DNA from: Hymenobacter edaphi
GTDB lineage: Bacteria > Bacteroidota > Bacteroidia > Cytophagales > Hymenobacteraceae
Length of the DNA stretch: 64,000 nucleotides
Assembly (NCBI RefSeq): GCF_003258365.1
Contig: NZ_QHKM01000006.1
Coordinates: forward strand, 222,072-286,071
Direction: 5' to 3'
This document shows, one piece after another, positions 19,957 to 31,303 of the stretch (positions within the stretch are counted from its first letter, which is position 1; the number at the start of each line of letters is the position of its first letter). The position numbers and the translations under genes are program-made. The notes below the pieces were generated by a model that was not told where the DNA came from, did not search any database, and saw only the letters and a program-made list of their open reading frames with translations.

Positions 19957-21282
19957 CTAAATGGCGTCCGAGAGGCTGGTGAAGGTGAAGTCGCGGATTT
20001 TCAGCGGGGGCACCAGGTTGCCGCCCAGGCGCTGGGCCCGGCCGATGGCCTCCACGTTGTTGAGCATGATAACCGGCGACTCGTTGAAGCGCATGTTCTT
20101 GATCGGGTGCTTGATCTTGCCGTTCTCGATGTAGAACGTCCCGTCGCGCGTCAGGCCGGTCACCAGCAGCGTCTGCGGGTCCACGTCGCGGATGTACCAC
20201 AGGCGCGTGACCAGAATGCCCTTCTGGGTGCTCTTGATCAGGTCTTCCAGGCTCTGCGTGCCGCCTTCCATGATGAAGTTGCCGGTGAAGCCCGTCGGTT
20301 CGGTTTTGTTTTTCTGGGCCCAGTAGCGCGAGTAATAGAGGTTTTTGGCCACGCCCTTCTCGATGATGGGCAGCTTCTTCACCGGCAGCCCCTCGTTGTC
20401 GAAGGTGCCGCCGGGGGCCAGCGCGTTGGTCGGGTCGATGCTGATGCTGATGCGCGGGTCGAACAGCTTTTCGCCCTTGCGGGTGCCGCCGCCCTTCTTG
20501 CTCAGGAAGCTGCGCCCCTCGTCGGCTTCGCGCGCGTCGAAGGCGTACACCAGCCGGTTGATCAGCCCCTCGTCCGACACCAGGGCGGCGGGTTCCAGAA
20601 TCACGGTGTACTTGCCCGGCTCGATGGCCTTGGCGCCCACCGAGGAGCTGGCCTTGGTGGCGGCGCGCTGGGTGAGGGCCTTGGCGTCGAACTTGCCGGC
20701 GTCGGTGAAGTCGGCCACGGCGTAGCCCGAGCCGGTGCCATCGGGCGTGCGCACCGTTACCGAAAAGTCGAGGTTGGTGGACTGCTGGTAAGCCTCCAGG
20801 CCCTTGGAGTTGCGGATGGCCTCGAAGCGGGTGCCGTCTTCCAGAAAGCCCGCCGCCGTGAGCTGCTTGGCCGCGCACAGCGCGATACTGTCGCCGGCGG
20901 CCTGGGCGCGGAAGTCGGGCGTGATGCCGGCCGTGCTGGCCGCGAAGGAGGGCGCCGTCAGGTACTGCTGCGGCCCGAGGCGGGGCATGTACTCGGGGTC
21001 TTCGGGGGCGAGCTTGGCAATTTCCTCGGCCCGCTGCACGCAGCGCCGCAGCGTCGCGTCGTCGAACTGGTTGCAGGTGGCCACGCCCGAGCGTTTGCCG
21101 AACCACACCTGCACGGCCAAGGACACGTTGTCGGTGCCGCCGGCGGTGGTGACGGTGTTGCGGGCGTAGCGCACGTTGCCGCGGGTGCCGCCGTAGAGGT
21201 TGGCCTCCGCTTCGTCGGCCGTGCTGAAGCTCAGAACCTTCTTCAGAATGGCCTGGGCCTCGTCTTTGGGAATAATGGGCAT
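19957..21282 (-). CDS. TldE/PmbA family protein, copy 1, 441 aa
   Basis: TldE is the non-metal-binding partner of the TldD/TldE heterodimeric protease that degrades unfolded peptides and matures microcin-type peptides. The start MPIIPKDEAQAILKKVLSFS leads into the family's RYARNTVTTAGG, IEPGKYTVILEPAAL, FDAREADEGRSFLSKKGG, GGTQSLEDLIKSTQKGILVTRLW and the C-terminal NLVPPLKIRDFTFTSLSDAI. No HExxxH is present, as expected for TldE. No signal peptide is seen. It follows its tldD partner by 167 bases holding an 8-nt repeat array. A second, closely similar copy is at 24888. Confidence 0.93.
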   Translation of the reverse strand: MPIIPKDEAQAILKKVLSFSTADEAEANLYGGTRGNVRYARNTVTTAGGTDNVSLAVQVWFGKRSGVATCNQFDDATLRRCVQRAEEIAKLAPEDPEYMPRLGPQQYLTAPSFAASTAGITPDFRAQAAGDSIALCAAKQLTAAGFLEDGTRFEAIRNSKGLEAYQQSTNLDFSVTVRTPDGTGSGYAVADFTDAGKFDAKALTQRAATKASSSVGAKAIEPGKYTVILEPAALVSDEGLINRLVYAFDAREADEGRSFLSKKGGGTRKGEKLFDPRISISIDPTNALAPGGTFDNEGLPVKKLPIIEKGVAKNLYYSRYWAQKNKTEPTGFTGNFIMEGGTQSLEDLIKSTQKGILVTRLWYIRDVDPQTLLVTGLTRDGTFYIENGKIKHPIKNMRFNESPVIMLNNVEAIGRAQRLGGNLVPPLKIRDFTFTSLSDAI

Positions 21283-21296
21283 TGGTATCTACTGTG

Positions 21297-21448
21297 CAAA
21301 ATGTGGGAATGTGGATAATGTGCCAGAAATGGTAGCATGTGGTTGAAAATGAGTTGTATAATCAGAATGCAACGCAGTGCGTCTTATTCATCATCGGTAG
21401 CGCAACTCATTTTCCACATCCTACACATTGCTCACATTGTCACATTAA
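21297..21448. repeat. Inverted pair of 8-nt-period arrays (tldD/tldE junction, copy 1)
   Basis: The G-rich arm 21297-21353 repeats AATGTGnn octamers. The C-rich arm 21403-21448 repeats nnCACATT octamers. The innermost 11 bases are exactly inverted (AAAATGAGTTG / CAACTCATTTT). It fills the space from the tldD stop to the tldE start. Confidence 0.65.
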
Positions 21449-21449
21449 A

Positions 21450-23096
<1,647 letters not shown>

Positions 23097-23275
23097 GATA
23101 GAGCAGGGTTTTGGTTGGAGAGAGGAAGCGTAAAGGCAAGGGCGGCAGCGCCGCGGCCGGGGCTGCACCGGCTGGTGGGCGCCGGCAAAAAAATAGCGTT
23201 GGTGAAATATAAAGTAAAAGCCCGACCGGCCGGGCCGACGGGCTAAAAATCAAGTTAGTGGACAGCCGGGCCACG

Positions 23276-23962
23276 TCAGGGCGTTAGGTCCCACACGGTG
23301 CCGTCGCGCTGCTCGAAGCGGAGGAGGCCGTACTCGGGGGATACGTAATAGACCACAGCAGCCGAAGCGGCACCGTTGCGGGCGGCGTAGGGGTTGGTCA
23401 GCCGCAGCACCTGCTGATAGCTGCGGCCGGCCACGGTGAGGCTGAGTAGGGTTTGGGCATCGGGCAAGTCGGCATACTGCTCGGTGCGCTGGGTGGCGGG
23501 GTCGTAGTACTGCACCGGGTCGGGGCGTTGTTCGGCGAGCCGGTAATACAGCTCCGAGGTGCTATTCGCGCCTGGGCTGAGCTGTTCTTCCACGATGAGC
23601 ATCGGGCCATTGGGGTACTGCGCCACCGATACCACGAAGCTGCGGTGGTACAGGCTAGGGCGGTAGCGTAGGCTGCGCCCCAGGCTCTGGTAGCTGGTGC
23701 AGCCCCGGGGCTCCGGCATTGGAAAAGCCGCGCCGTAGGTGGCTACGTACACATCCGTATAGCTGTCGGTCAGGCCGCTGCTACTGCTGGCGGGCACCAC
23801 GCGTGCGCTCTGGAAACGGCCGAAGTACGAGGTGTAGGGCGCCGCTAATTGCAGGATCTGCACATCGTTGCAGTCGTCGCGGCCGCAACGCAGGGCGCTC
23901 AGGCTCAGCGTCAGCAGCAGGCCCAGACTGCCGCGGCGCAGGCCGGTTAATAGCGCGCCCAT
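23276..23962 (-). CDS. Hypothetical lipoprotein, 228 aa
   Basis: A leader of about 25 residues ends in a lipobox-like LSALRC. The mature part has several Cys and many Tyr and is beta-rich. It ends with YYVSPEYGLLRFEQRDGTVWDL. No named family is recognised. The start overlaps the end of the upstream gene by 16 bases, so the two are coupled. Both end with a similar pattern, in which a strand carrying the phrase 'GLLRFE' or 'GVVGFT' precedes an acidic-aromatic tail, suggesting distant paralogy. They lie between the two tldD-tldE copies, and any functional link to TldD/TldE is only positional. Confidence 0.7.
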   Translation of the reverse strand: MGALLTGLRRGSLGLLLTLSLSALRCGRDDCNDVQILQLAAPYTSYFGRFQSARVVPASSSSGLTDSYTDVYVATYGAAFPMPEPRGCTSYQSLGRSLRYRPSLYHRSFVVSVAQYPNGPMLIVEEQLSPGANSTSELYYRLAEQRPDPVQYYDPATQRTEQYADLPDAQTLLSLTVAGRSYQQVLRLTNPYAARNGAASAAVVYYVSPEYGLLRFEQRDGTVWDLTP

Positions 23963-24708
23963 TCCTCGTCGTTGGTGTACGTGAAACCCACCACGCCCTG
24001 GCCGGGCTGGAAGTACAGCCGGCTCGGGGCCACCGCGCCGGCGCTCAGTCCGAAGGTGGACAGTTCGTACTGGTACACGCCGCGCAGCAATTGCCCCGCC
24101 ACCCGCACCGTATCGGCGTAGCGCACCGGGCCGAAGGGCAGCCGCAGCGGGCGACGCACCACCGGAAAGCGGGCAAAGGCATGTTCGTTGAAGCTGACTA
24201 CCACCACATCGGGCAGGGTATCGGCTACGGCCAGCAGCGGGAAGTAGGCCGAATTGGCATTGAGGGGCCCGCCGGGATACGAACCGCTCAGGTCGCGTAC
24301 CAGGGCGTAGTCTAGGGCTACGGGCAGGTAGCGCCCCACGTAGCGCAGGCGCCGCCGCTCGGCCTGAAAAAACTCCCCGCAGGCCGGCGCAGGCTCAGGG
24401 CGGAGCAAATCAGACGTGTAATCGGGGAAGCTGTAGGGCGGCAGCGGTACGGAGTCGCCCGGTGCTTCCACGCCGGGCACGCGGTACAGGCTCAGGCGGA
24501 AGCCCCGCGAGTTGACGAACCGCACCGAATCGGGTGGGGCAGCGGGCAGCCAGGCGCGGGAAAGGGCCGGTAGCTTTAGCCGTCCCAAGCGCTGCGGCCG
24601 GCAGAGCGGCGGAATGTCATCCAATTCGCAGGTAACGGCCAGGCAGGGCAGAGCCGCCATCAGCAACCCGGCCAGCAGGCGGTAAGGAGTAACGGGGAGT
24701 ATAGCCAC
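23947..24708 (-). CDS. Hypothetical exported protein, 253 aa
   Basis: The first ~26 residues (MAILPVTPYRLLAGLLMAALPCLAVTC) form a signal peptide, possibly with a lipid-attachment Cys. The mature part has scattered Cys (CELDDIPPLC, APACGEFF) and beta-rich segments (FRLSLYRVPGV, DVVVVSFNEHAF, YQYELSTFGLS). It ends in LYFQPGQGVVGFTYTNDEEWARY. No family is recognised. It is the first gene of a two-gene unit with the 23276 lipoprotein. Periplasmic or outer-membrane location is inferred. Confidence 0.68.
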   Translation of the reverse strand: MAILPVTPYRLLAGLLMAALPCLAVTCELDDIPPLCRPQRLGRLKLPALSRAWLPAAPPDSVRFVNSRGFRLSLYRVPGVEAPGDSVPLPPYSFPDYTSDLLRPEPAPACGEFFQAERRRLRYVGRYLPVALDYALVRDLSGSYPGGPLNANSAYFPLLAVADTLPDVVVVSFNEHAFARFPVVRRPLRLPFGPVRYADTVRVAGQLLRGVYQYELSTFGLSAGAVAPSRLYFQPGQGVVGFTYTNDEEWARY

Positions 24709-24821
24709 GGGTATATAAGAACCGGTAGGTGTACGAGACTCAAATGCGGTCGAGGGTTGTCAGGGAGTCATTAAATGTATGATCTGTACCCTTCTATGCG
24801 CGGATTTCGGCCGCCGCGCAC

Positions 24822-24855
24822 AAAAAAAGTCCCCGCAGCCAGGGGCCACGGGGAC
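24822..24855 (-). terminator. Terminator of tldE copy 2
   Basis: Stem GTCCCCG (24829-24835) with CGGGGAC (24849-24855) is followed on the minus strand by TTTTTTTG. It lies 33 bases past the tldE stop. Confidence 0.8.
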
Positions 24856-24887
24856 GTTGCGCAGTTTGAAATAAGGAGGCCGGCAAC

Positions 24888-26216
24888 CTACACCGCGTCC
24901 GAAAGCGAGGTGAAGGTGAAGTCGCGGATTTTCAGCGGGGGCACCAGGTTGCCGCCGATGCGCTGGGGCCGCCCAATGGCCTCCAGGTTGTTGAGCATGA
25001 TGATGGGCGACTCGTTGAAGCGGAAGTTCTTGATCGGGTGCTTGATCTTGCCGTTCTCGATGTAGAACGTCCCGTCGCGCGTCAGGCCGGTGTAGAGCAG
25101 CGTCTGCGGGTCGACGGGGCGGATGTACCACAGGCGCGTCACCAGGATGCCCTTTTGGGTACTCTTGATCAGATCGGCGGTGCTCTGGGTGCCGCCGGTC
25201 ATGATGAAGCCGCCGGGCGGGGGCACATCCGGAATGCCCTGCTTCTGGGCCCAGAAGCGCGAGCTGAACAGGTTTTTCACCACGCCCTTCTCAATCCAGG
25301 TCACCTTCTGGCGCGGGCGCCCGTCGCCGGCAAAGGCCAGGGTGGGAATGTCGGCGCTGGCCGGGTCGGAGTAGATGGTCACGCGCTCATCGAAGAGCTT
25401 TTCGCCCTTGCGGTTGCCGCCGCCCTTCTTGCTGAGGAAGCTGCGCCCCTCGTCGGCCGAGCGGGCGTCGAAGGCGTTCATCAGCGCCCCGAGCAGGGAA
25501 GCGTCGGAGTTGGCCACCAGCGCGGCGGGCTCCAGAATCACGGTGTACTTGCCCGGCTCGATGGCCTTGGCCCCCACCGAGGAGGTGGCCTTGTCGGCCG
25601 CAATCTGCGTGAGCCGGCCCGCGTCGAACTTGCTGATGTCGGTGAAATCGGCCGTGGCGTAGCCCGAGCCGGTACCGTCGGGCGTACGCACCGTCACCGA
25701 GTAATCCAGGTTGGTAAACTGCTGGTAAGCTTCCAGGCCCTTCTTGTTGCGCTTGGCCACGAAACCGGCCTCGTCTTCCAGGAACGCCGCCGAGCTGACC
25801 TTGCGCTGCTCGCACAGGGCCATGCCCTTGCCGGCCTGGGTGGCGCGGAAGTCGGGCGTGATGCCGGCGGTGCTGGCGGCAAAAGCGGGCGTGCTCAGGT
25901 ACTGCTGGGCCCCGAGCATGGGCACGTATTCCGGGCTTTCGGGGGCGAGGCGGGCAATTTCCTCGGCCCGCTGCACGCAGCGGCGCAGCGTGGCCTCGTC
26001 GAACTGGTTGCAGGTGGCAATGCCCGCGCGTTTGCCGAAGCGGGCTTCCACCGTCAGCGCCACGTTGTCGATGGCGCCGGCGGTGCTCACCGTGTTGCGC
26101 GCCGTGCGGATGTTGCCGCCGGTGGTGCCGCTGAGCGTGGCTTCGCACTCATCGGCGGTGCTGAAGCCCAAGACCTTCTGCAAGATGCTCTGGGCTTCGT
26201 CTTTGCTTAATATCAT
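24888..26216 (-). CDS. TldE/PmbA family protein, copy 2, 442 aa
   Basis: The start at 26216 gives MILSKDEAQSILQKVLGFSTADE, aligned with copy 1. An in-frame start 18 codons earlier falls in the repeat array and was rejected. The family segments match copy 1 almost word for word (IEPGKYTVILEPAALVA, DEGRSFLSKKGGG, GGTQSTADLIKSTQKGILVTRLWYI, LVPPLKIRDFTFTSLSDAV). Most differences lie around residues 255-345. It has no HExxxH and no signal peptide. It pairs with the tldD at 26272, and its own terminator follows. Confidence 0.93.
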   Translation of the reverse strand: MILSKDEAQSILQKVLGFSTADECEATLSGTTGGNIRTARNTVSTAGAIDNVALTVEARFGKRAGIATCNQFDEATLRRCVQRAEEIARLAPESPEYVPMLGAQQYLSTPAFAASTAGITPDFRATQAGKGMALCEQRKVSSAAFLEDEAGFVAKRNKKGLEAYQQFTNLDYSVTVRTPDGTGSGYATADFTDISKFDAGRLTQIAADKATSSVGAKAIEPGKYTVILEPAALVANSDASLLGALMNAFDARSADEGRSFLSKKGGGNRKGEKLFDERVTIYSDPASADIPTLAFAGDGRPRQKVTWIEKGVVKNLFSSRFWAQKQGIPDVPPPGGFIMTGGTQSTADLIKSTQKGILVTRLWYIRPVDPQTLLYTGLTRDGTFYIENGKIKHPIKNFRFNESPIIMLNNLEAIGRPQRIGGNLVPPLKIRDFTFTSLSDAV

Positions 26217-26271
26217 GCTGTTAATGTGCTGAATGTGGGGATAGTGCGGGAATGGGAGGCATTCAACCACA

Positions 26272-26276
<5 letters not shown>
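26217..26276. repeat. 8-nt-period array at the second tldD/tldE junction
   Basis: Octamers of the AATGTG type (TTAATGTG, CTGAATGT, GGGAATGG) run from the tldE start, and a short inverse (CATTCAACCACATTAA) abuts the tldD 3' end. It is of the same family as the array between the first tldD/tldE pair, but shorter. Confidence 0.55.
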
Positions 26277-27915
<1,639 letters not shown>

Positions 27916-28019
27916 AGGAGTAGGAGTTTGGTGAGAAGAGGGGAGATGGAGTGGAAGAGAGCGGAAGGGACGCGGGCGCCCGGGCAGGGCTGCACAATTC
28001 ACCGGCCGGCTTGCCGGAG

Positions 28020-28053
28020 AAAGATAAAACGCGGCCCGCGTATTGCACCAAAG
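28020..28053 (-). promoter_or_regulatory. Candidate Bacteroidota promoter of tldD copy 2
   Basis: On the minus strand TTTG (28053-28050), 22 bases, then TATCTTTT (28027-28020). This matches TTTG-N20-TAnnTTTG except for the last base. Confidence 0.55.
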
Positions 28054-28058
28054 GGGGT

Positions 28059-28140
28059 GTCATGTCGAGCGGAGCGAGACATCTGGGTCAACGTCGTTGA
28101 ACGTCTTCACCCAGATGTCTCGCTCCGCTCGACATGACAG
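28059..28140. repeat. Perfect 31-bp inverted repeat (REP-like)
   Basis: Bases 28059-28089 are the exact reverse complement of 28110-28140. The 20-base centre starts with the palindrome CAACGTCGTTG. The arms read TGTCATGTCGAGCGGAGCGA..., a type of palindromic element common between genes in this group. It lies between the tldD promoter and the McrC stop. Confidence 0.8.
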
Positions 28141-28147
28141 GCAGTTG

Positions 28148-29179
28148 CTACTCGATAAGCCGCAGCAAATCAGTCGCAATGCCGGGCCAGGGCTGGTTCA
28201 GATCCAGCGTGACGACGCGCACCGGGAAGCCGCCCAGCACGTAGCGCAGATCGGCCGCGTGGGCGGCGGCGGGGTAGAGCAGCACGCCTTCCAGCGGCAC
28301 GGTGGTTTGGGCAGCCTGGTTCTGCAGGTAGGCAAAAAGCTGGTAGAGGTGGGGCGAAATCAGCCGCTGCCGGTCGTGGTGGGCTTTGAAGGCGGCCGCG
28401 TAGTACTTGGTGTCAAGGATAATTTTGCGCTCCGCCGACTCCAGCGAAGTGTCGGTAATCATGCTCGGCAGCAGGGCCAGGTCCTCGGCGCGGTCGGCTT
28501 CGGCCTGCCAGCTGATGGTTTCGCTCAGCACCCGGTAGCGGCGCTGCTCCAGCCGGTAGAAGTTGCGCACGAACCGCTCGAAGATGCCGGCCATCAGCAC
28601 CTCGTCGCGGCGGAAATCGTGGAAACGGGTGCGGCCCTCGGCGTCGGTATCGGGCAGGGCCGTGCGGTAAATCAGGCCGCAGACGTTGAGCAGAAAGCCC
28701 TCCGGCCCGGGCAGCCGCAGCCGGCGCAGGGCCCGCAGCCCCGCCCGGGTCAGCGGCGCCGGCTCGATGCCTTCGGGGAAGCGGCTGCGCACCCGGCGCG
28801 CTTCCTGGCGCAGCGGGGCGGGCAGGCGGCGGGTGCGGCCCAGCACGTCGAGGGTGCCGGCCAGCAGCCGGTTGAGCGGGGTATTCGGGCCCAGCTCGTC
28901 GTAGGCGCACACGGCCCGGCCCCGGCGCAGCAGGTCGCGGGTGATGGTAGGGGTGAGCAGCACCCGGCCGCGCAGCTCCGTCAGCTCCTCTTCGCGCTCG
29001 GCGTAGCCCAAGGGCAGCCCCTGCTGCAGCAGCCGGCGCGTGCCCACGAGCAGCAGCTGGGTGAGCAGCTCCAGCGGCCGGTGAAATTCCTGCTCGGCCA
29101 CCTGCCGCCACTCGTCCGGCTCCGGCAGGCGGTTCCAGGCGTAGCAGAGCAGGTAGTAAAGGTTTTGGATCGGGACCAC
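28148..29179 (-). CDS. mcrC: McrC-like subunit of a modification-dependent restriction system, 343 aa
   Basis: McrC is the nuclease partner of the McrB GTPase, and together they cut DNA carrying modified cytosine. The protein begins with the family hallmark PIQNLYYLLCYAW (residues 3-15). It has LRGRVLLTPTITRDLLRRGRAVCAYDEL (about 69-96) and a PD-(D/E)xK-type nuclease core: Glu201 (IFERF), Asp243 (ITDTS) and Asp256-Thr-Lys258 (ILDTKYY). The start is a GTG at 29179 and length is normal. It lies 250 bases downstream of mcrB on the same strand, with a repeat element in the gap. The target modification is unknown. Confidence 0.93.
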   Translation of the reverse strand: MVPIQNLYYLLCYAWNRLPEPDEWRQVAEQEFHRPLELLTQLLLVGTRRLLQQGLPLGYAEREEELTELRGRVLLTPTITRDLLRRGRAVCAYDELGPNTPLNRLLAGTLDVLGRTRRLPAPLRQEARRVRSRFPEGIEPAPLTRAGLRALRRLRLPGPEGFLLNVCGLIYRTALPDTDAEGRTRFHDFRRDEVLMAGIFERFVRNFYRLEQRRYRVLSETISWQAEADRAEDLALLPSMITDTSLESAERKIILDTKYYAAAFKAHHDRQRLISPHLYQLFAYLQNQAAQTTVPLEGVLLYPAAAHAADLRYVLGGFPVRVVTLDLNQPWPGIATDLLRLIE

Positions 29180-29276
29180 GGCTTTGACGGATTCATCCGG
29201 ATTTGGCTGGCGCCTTCCTCCGGTTCACGGATTTTGTGGACGATTAGCAAGTGGCCCGGACGGTACATTTTTAGGC

Positions 29277-29370
29277 GCTGTCATCCTGAGGGTAGCGCAG
29301 GGCCTTTTCACGTTAGAGCTATCCGTTCAGGAGTGGTAAGGTCCTTCATTCTCGCTTGCAGGATGACAGC
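29277..29370. repeat. REP-like element between mcrB and mcrC
   Basis: GCTGTCATCCTG at 29277-29288 is exactly inverted at 29359-29370, and weaker inverted similarity (GGGCCTTTT / AAGGTCCTT) lies inside. It occupies the mcrB-mcrC gap and could form a long hairpin in the shared transcript. Confidence 0.65.
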
Positions 29371-29429
29371 CTCTGCGCCTTCAGCGTAATCCTGCGCGCC
29401 CTCTGCGGGCTAAAACCCGTCAGAACGAA

Positions 29430-30788
29430 TTATGCCGACAGCAGCCGCTTCCGATGCGCGGCCGCCTGGCTGGGCTGGTCGAACCAGTAATCATCGAGCA
29501 GGGGCGCTATTTCCTGCTCCAGAATCAGGTTCAGCCAGCTGGGGGCCTGGGCCGGGTGCTGGGGCGGCTGGCAGAAGTAGCTGTGGCCGAGCTGGAAGTC
29601 GGGCCCCAGCTCCGGGTCGTCGGCAATGACCTGGTTCAGCTCGTTGAGGCGCAGCAGCAAGCGGGCCACAACCACCTTGGGCACGCCCTGCCGGGTGAGT
29701 AGCTGGCGCAGCGGCTCCCCGAACTCCGGCTGCATCGGCACGAAGGCGAAGCGGCGGCGCAGGGCGTAGTCGAGCGGGGCCAGGCTGCGGTCGGCCGTGT
29801 TCATCGTGCCGATGAGGTAGAGGTTGTCGGGCACGAAGAAGCGCGGGGCCGCGGCCGGGGCGTAGGGCAGGCGCAGGGCGTGCTGGGGGCCGCGCTTGTC
29901 GGGCTCCAGCAGCACCAGTAGCTCCCCGAAGATGCGGTTCAGGTGCCCCCGGTTGATTTCGTCGATGAGCAGCACGAAGGGGCGCTCCGGCTGCCGGGCG
30001 GCGCGGCGGCACACCTCGGGCAGCACGCCATCGGTAAGGCGGAAGCCGCCCTGGCCGTCGGGCCGAAAGCCCTGCACGAAGTCCTCGTAGCTGTAGCTGG
30101 GGTGAAACTGCACCAGCTCGATGCGGCTTTCGTCCTGAGCGCCGAGCAGCAGCCAGGCCAGCCGCCGGGCCAGAAAGGTTTTGCCGGTGCCGGGCGGCCC
30201 CTGCAGAATCAGATTCTTCTTGCGCTCCAGCCCCGCCAGCGCATCATCCAGCCGGGTTTCCCCGATGAACAGCTCGTTCAAGGCATCAGCGCGGCTGTAC
30301 GGGGCGGCCGGTGGCGTGTAGCCCGGTTCCGGCTCGGCCACTACCGGTTGGGGCGCCGGCCCCGGTTCGACCGCCGCTGCCTTCCTGGCCGCTTTCTTCG
30401 GCGAGGGCGCGGCCTCACCGGGTTCTTCTTCTTCGGCGCCGGTGTAAAGCTGCTGCATGTCCTGCTGGGCGGCCACGTCGCCGTCGTGGGGCGAGCCGGC
30501 CAGCACCGGGCGCTTGGTGGTGACGGTGAAGCTCAGGCGCTCCAGCAGGCGGTTGGTGGGCGCCCCGGCGGGCAGTGGGAACAGCGCCGCGGGCTGCTTT
30601 AACGCCAGGCGCAAGGCCAGCTCGGCCACCGGGCGCGGCGGGTAGCGGCGGCCCTTGTACACCAGCTCATACACCGTGCTCGGCGGCAGCTCCAGCCCGG
30701 CGCGGTCGATGTGGCGCAGGGCGCGCAGCACGTGCTCCCGGGTGAGGGCGGAAAGGTCGGCGGACGGCGCGGGGGGAGTGGGGGACAT
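29430..30788 (-). CDS. mcrB: McrB-like AAA+ GTPase of restriction system, 452 aa
   Basis: The motor subunit recognises modified DNA and translocates using GTP. The N-terminal ~95 residues (YKGRRYPPRPVAELALRLA at about 44-62) resemble the YPPK-type domain attached to many restriction-system proteins. An acidic, Pro/Ala-rich linker spans about 100-165. The AAA+ domain has Walker A GPPGTGKT (197-204), FHPSYSYEDFVQG, Walker B LLIDEINRG (273-281) and the McrB-specific MNTADRS (329-335). The start at 30788 is chosen because the 75 residues upstream are of low quality and cross a terminator region. It is followed by mcrC. Confidence 0.93.
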   Translation of the reverse strand: MSPTPPAPSADLSALTREHVLRALRHIDRAGLELPPSTVYELVYKGRRYPPRPVAELALRLALKQPAALFPLPAGAPTNRLLERLSFTVTTKRPVLAGSPHDGDVAAQQDMQQLYTGAEEEEPGEAAPSPKKAARKAAAVEPGPAPQPVVAEPEPGYTPPAAPYSRADALNELFIGETRLDDALAGLERKKNLILQGPPGTGKTFLARRLAWLLLGAQDESRIELVQFHPSYSYEDFVQGFRPDGQGGFRLTDGVLPEVCRRAARQPERPFVLLIDEINRGHLNRIFGELLVLLEPDKRGPQHALRLPYAPAAAPRFFVPDNLYLIGTMNTADRSLAPLDYALRRRFAFVPMQPEFGEPLRQLLTRQGVPKVVVARLLLRLNELNQVIADDPELGPDFQLGHSYFCQPPQHPAQAPSWLNLILEQEIAPLLDDYWFDQPSQAAAHRKRLLSA

Positions 30789-30950
30789 GCAGCGGTAAGG
30801 TAGGAGCAAAACGCCAACCAAGCGCTGGTAGTTCGGTTTTCGGGAGGTTGGGCGACGCAATTGCGGCGTTGTTGCGCAGCTTGCAGGCGGGCCTTGCGTG
30901 AGGGCGCAGCCGCCGCAGACCCGGCCCCGCGCGCCCGCGGGGCCGGGGGC

Positions 30951-30995
30951 AAAAAAGCCGCCCCGCTTCCTGGCAGCTGCCAGGAAGCGGGGCGG
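30951..30995 (-). terminator. Terminator with perfect 19-bp palindrome
   Basis: Bases 30958-30976 are inverted without a loop at 30977-30995. The minus strand then runs into TTTTTT. It closes the small gene at 31016. Confidence 0.85.
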
Positions 30996-31015
30996 AATAG
31001 CGGCCCGGCGCACGG

Positions 31016-31168
31016 CTACTTGGCGCGGCGCTGCGGGTCGTAGGCCTTATCGGGCGTTACTTTCTTGCCTTGGGGGCTTTCTTCAATGGTATTCGGGCGC
31101 TGGTCCTCCTGCTTTTTGCGGGCCGGATCGTCGTGCTGCGGCGTTTTGGGCGTGTTGGTAGCAGACAT
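31016..31168 (-). CDS. Small hydrophilic protein, 50 aa
   Basis: An ATG at 31168 opens 50 codons ending in TAG at 31016, 21 bases before a strong terminator. The protein is highly charged and polar (MSATNTPKTPQHDDPARKK, then VTPDKAYDPQRRAK), without Cys or hydrophobic segments, so it is probably disordered. The normal codon use and the terminator placed for this strand support a real gene. Function is unknown. It stands alone between mcrB and the BNR-repeat protein gene. Confidence 0.65.
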   Translation of the reverse strand: MSATNTPKTPQHDDPARKKQEDQRPNTIEESPQGKKVTPDKAYDPQRRAK

Positions 31169-31303
31169 GGTCGTGGTTGGTTTAGGGTGAAACCATGCCT
31201 GCCTGTACGCACCAGCGCGAAGGGTGTTTTGCCTGGGTGCTGAGCATCAGTCGTTACCGTCGAGCTTGGCGGGGAGCGTTTGGGCGCCGGCGCGCTGCCT
31301 GGA

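Noticed and set aside
28043..29389. A 448-residue plus-strand open frame opposite McrC
   Set aside because: The minus strand has clear McrC motifs and catalytic residues. The plus frame has none and includes REP-like sequence.
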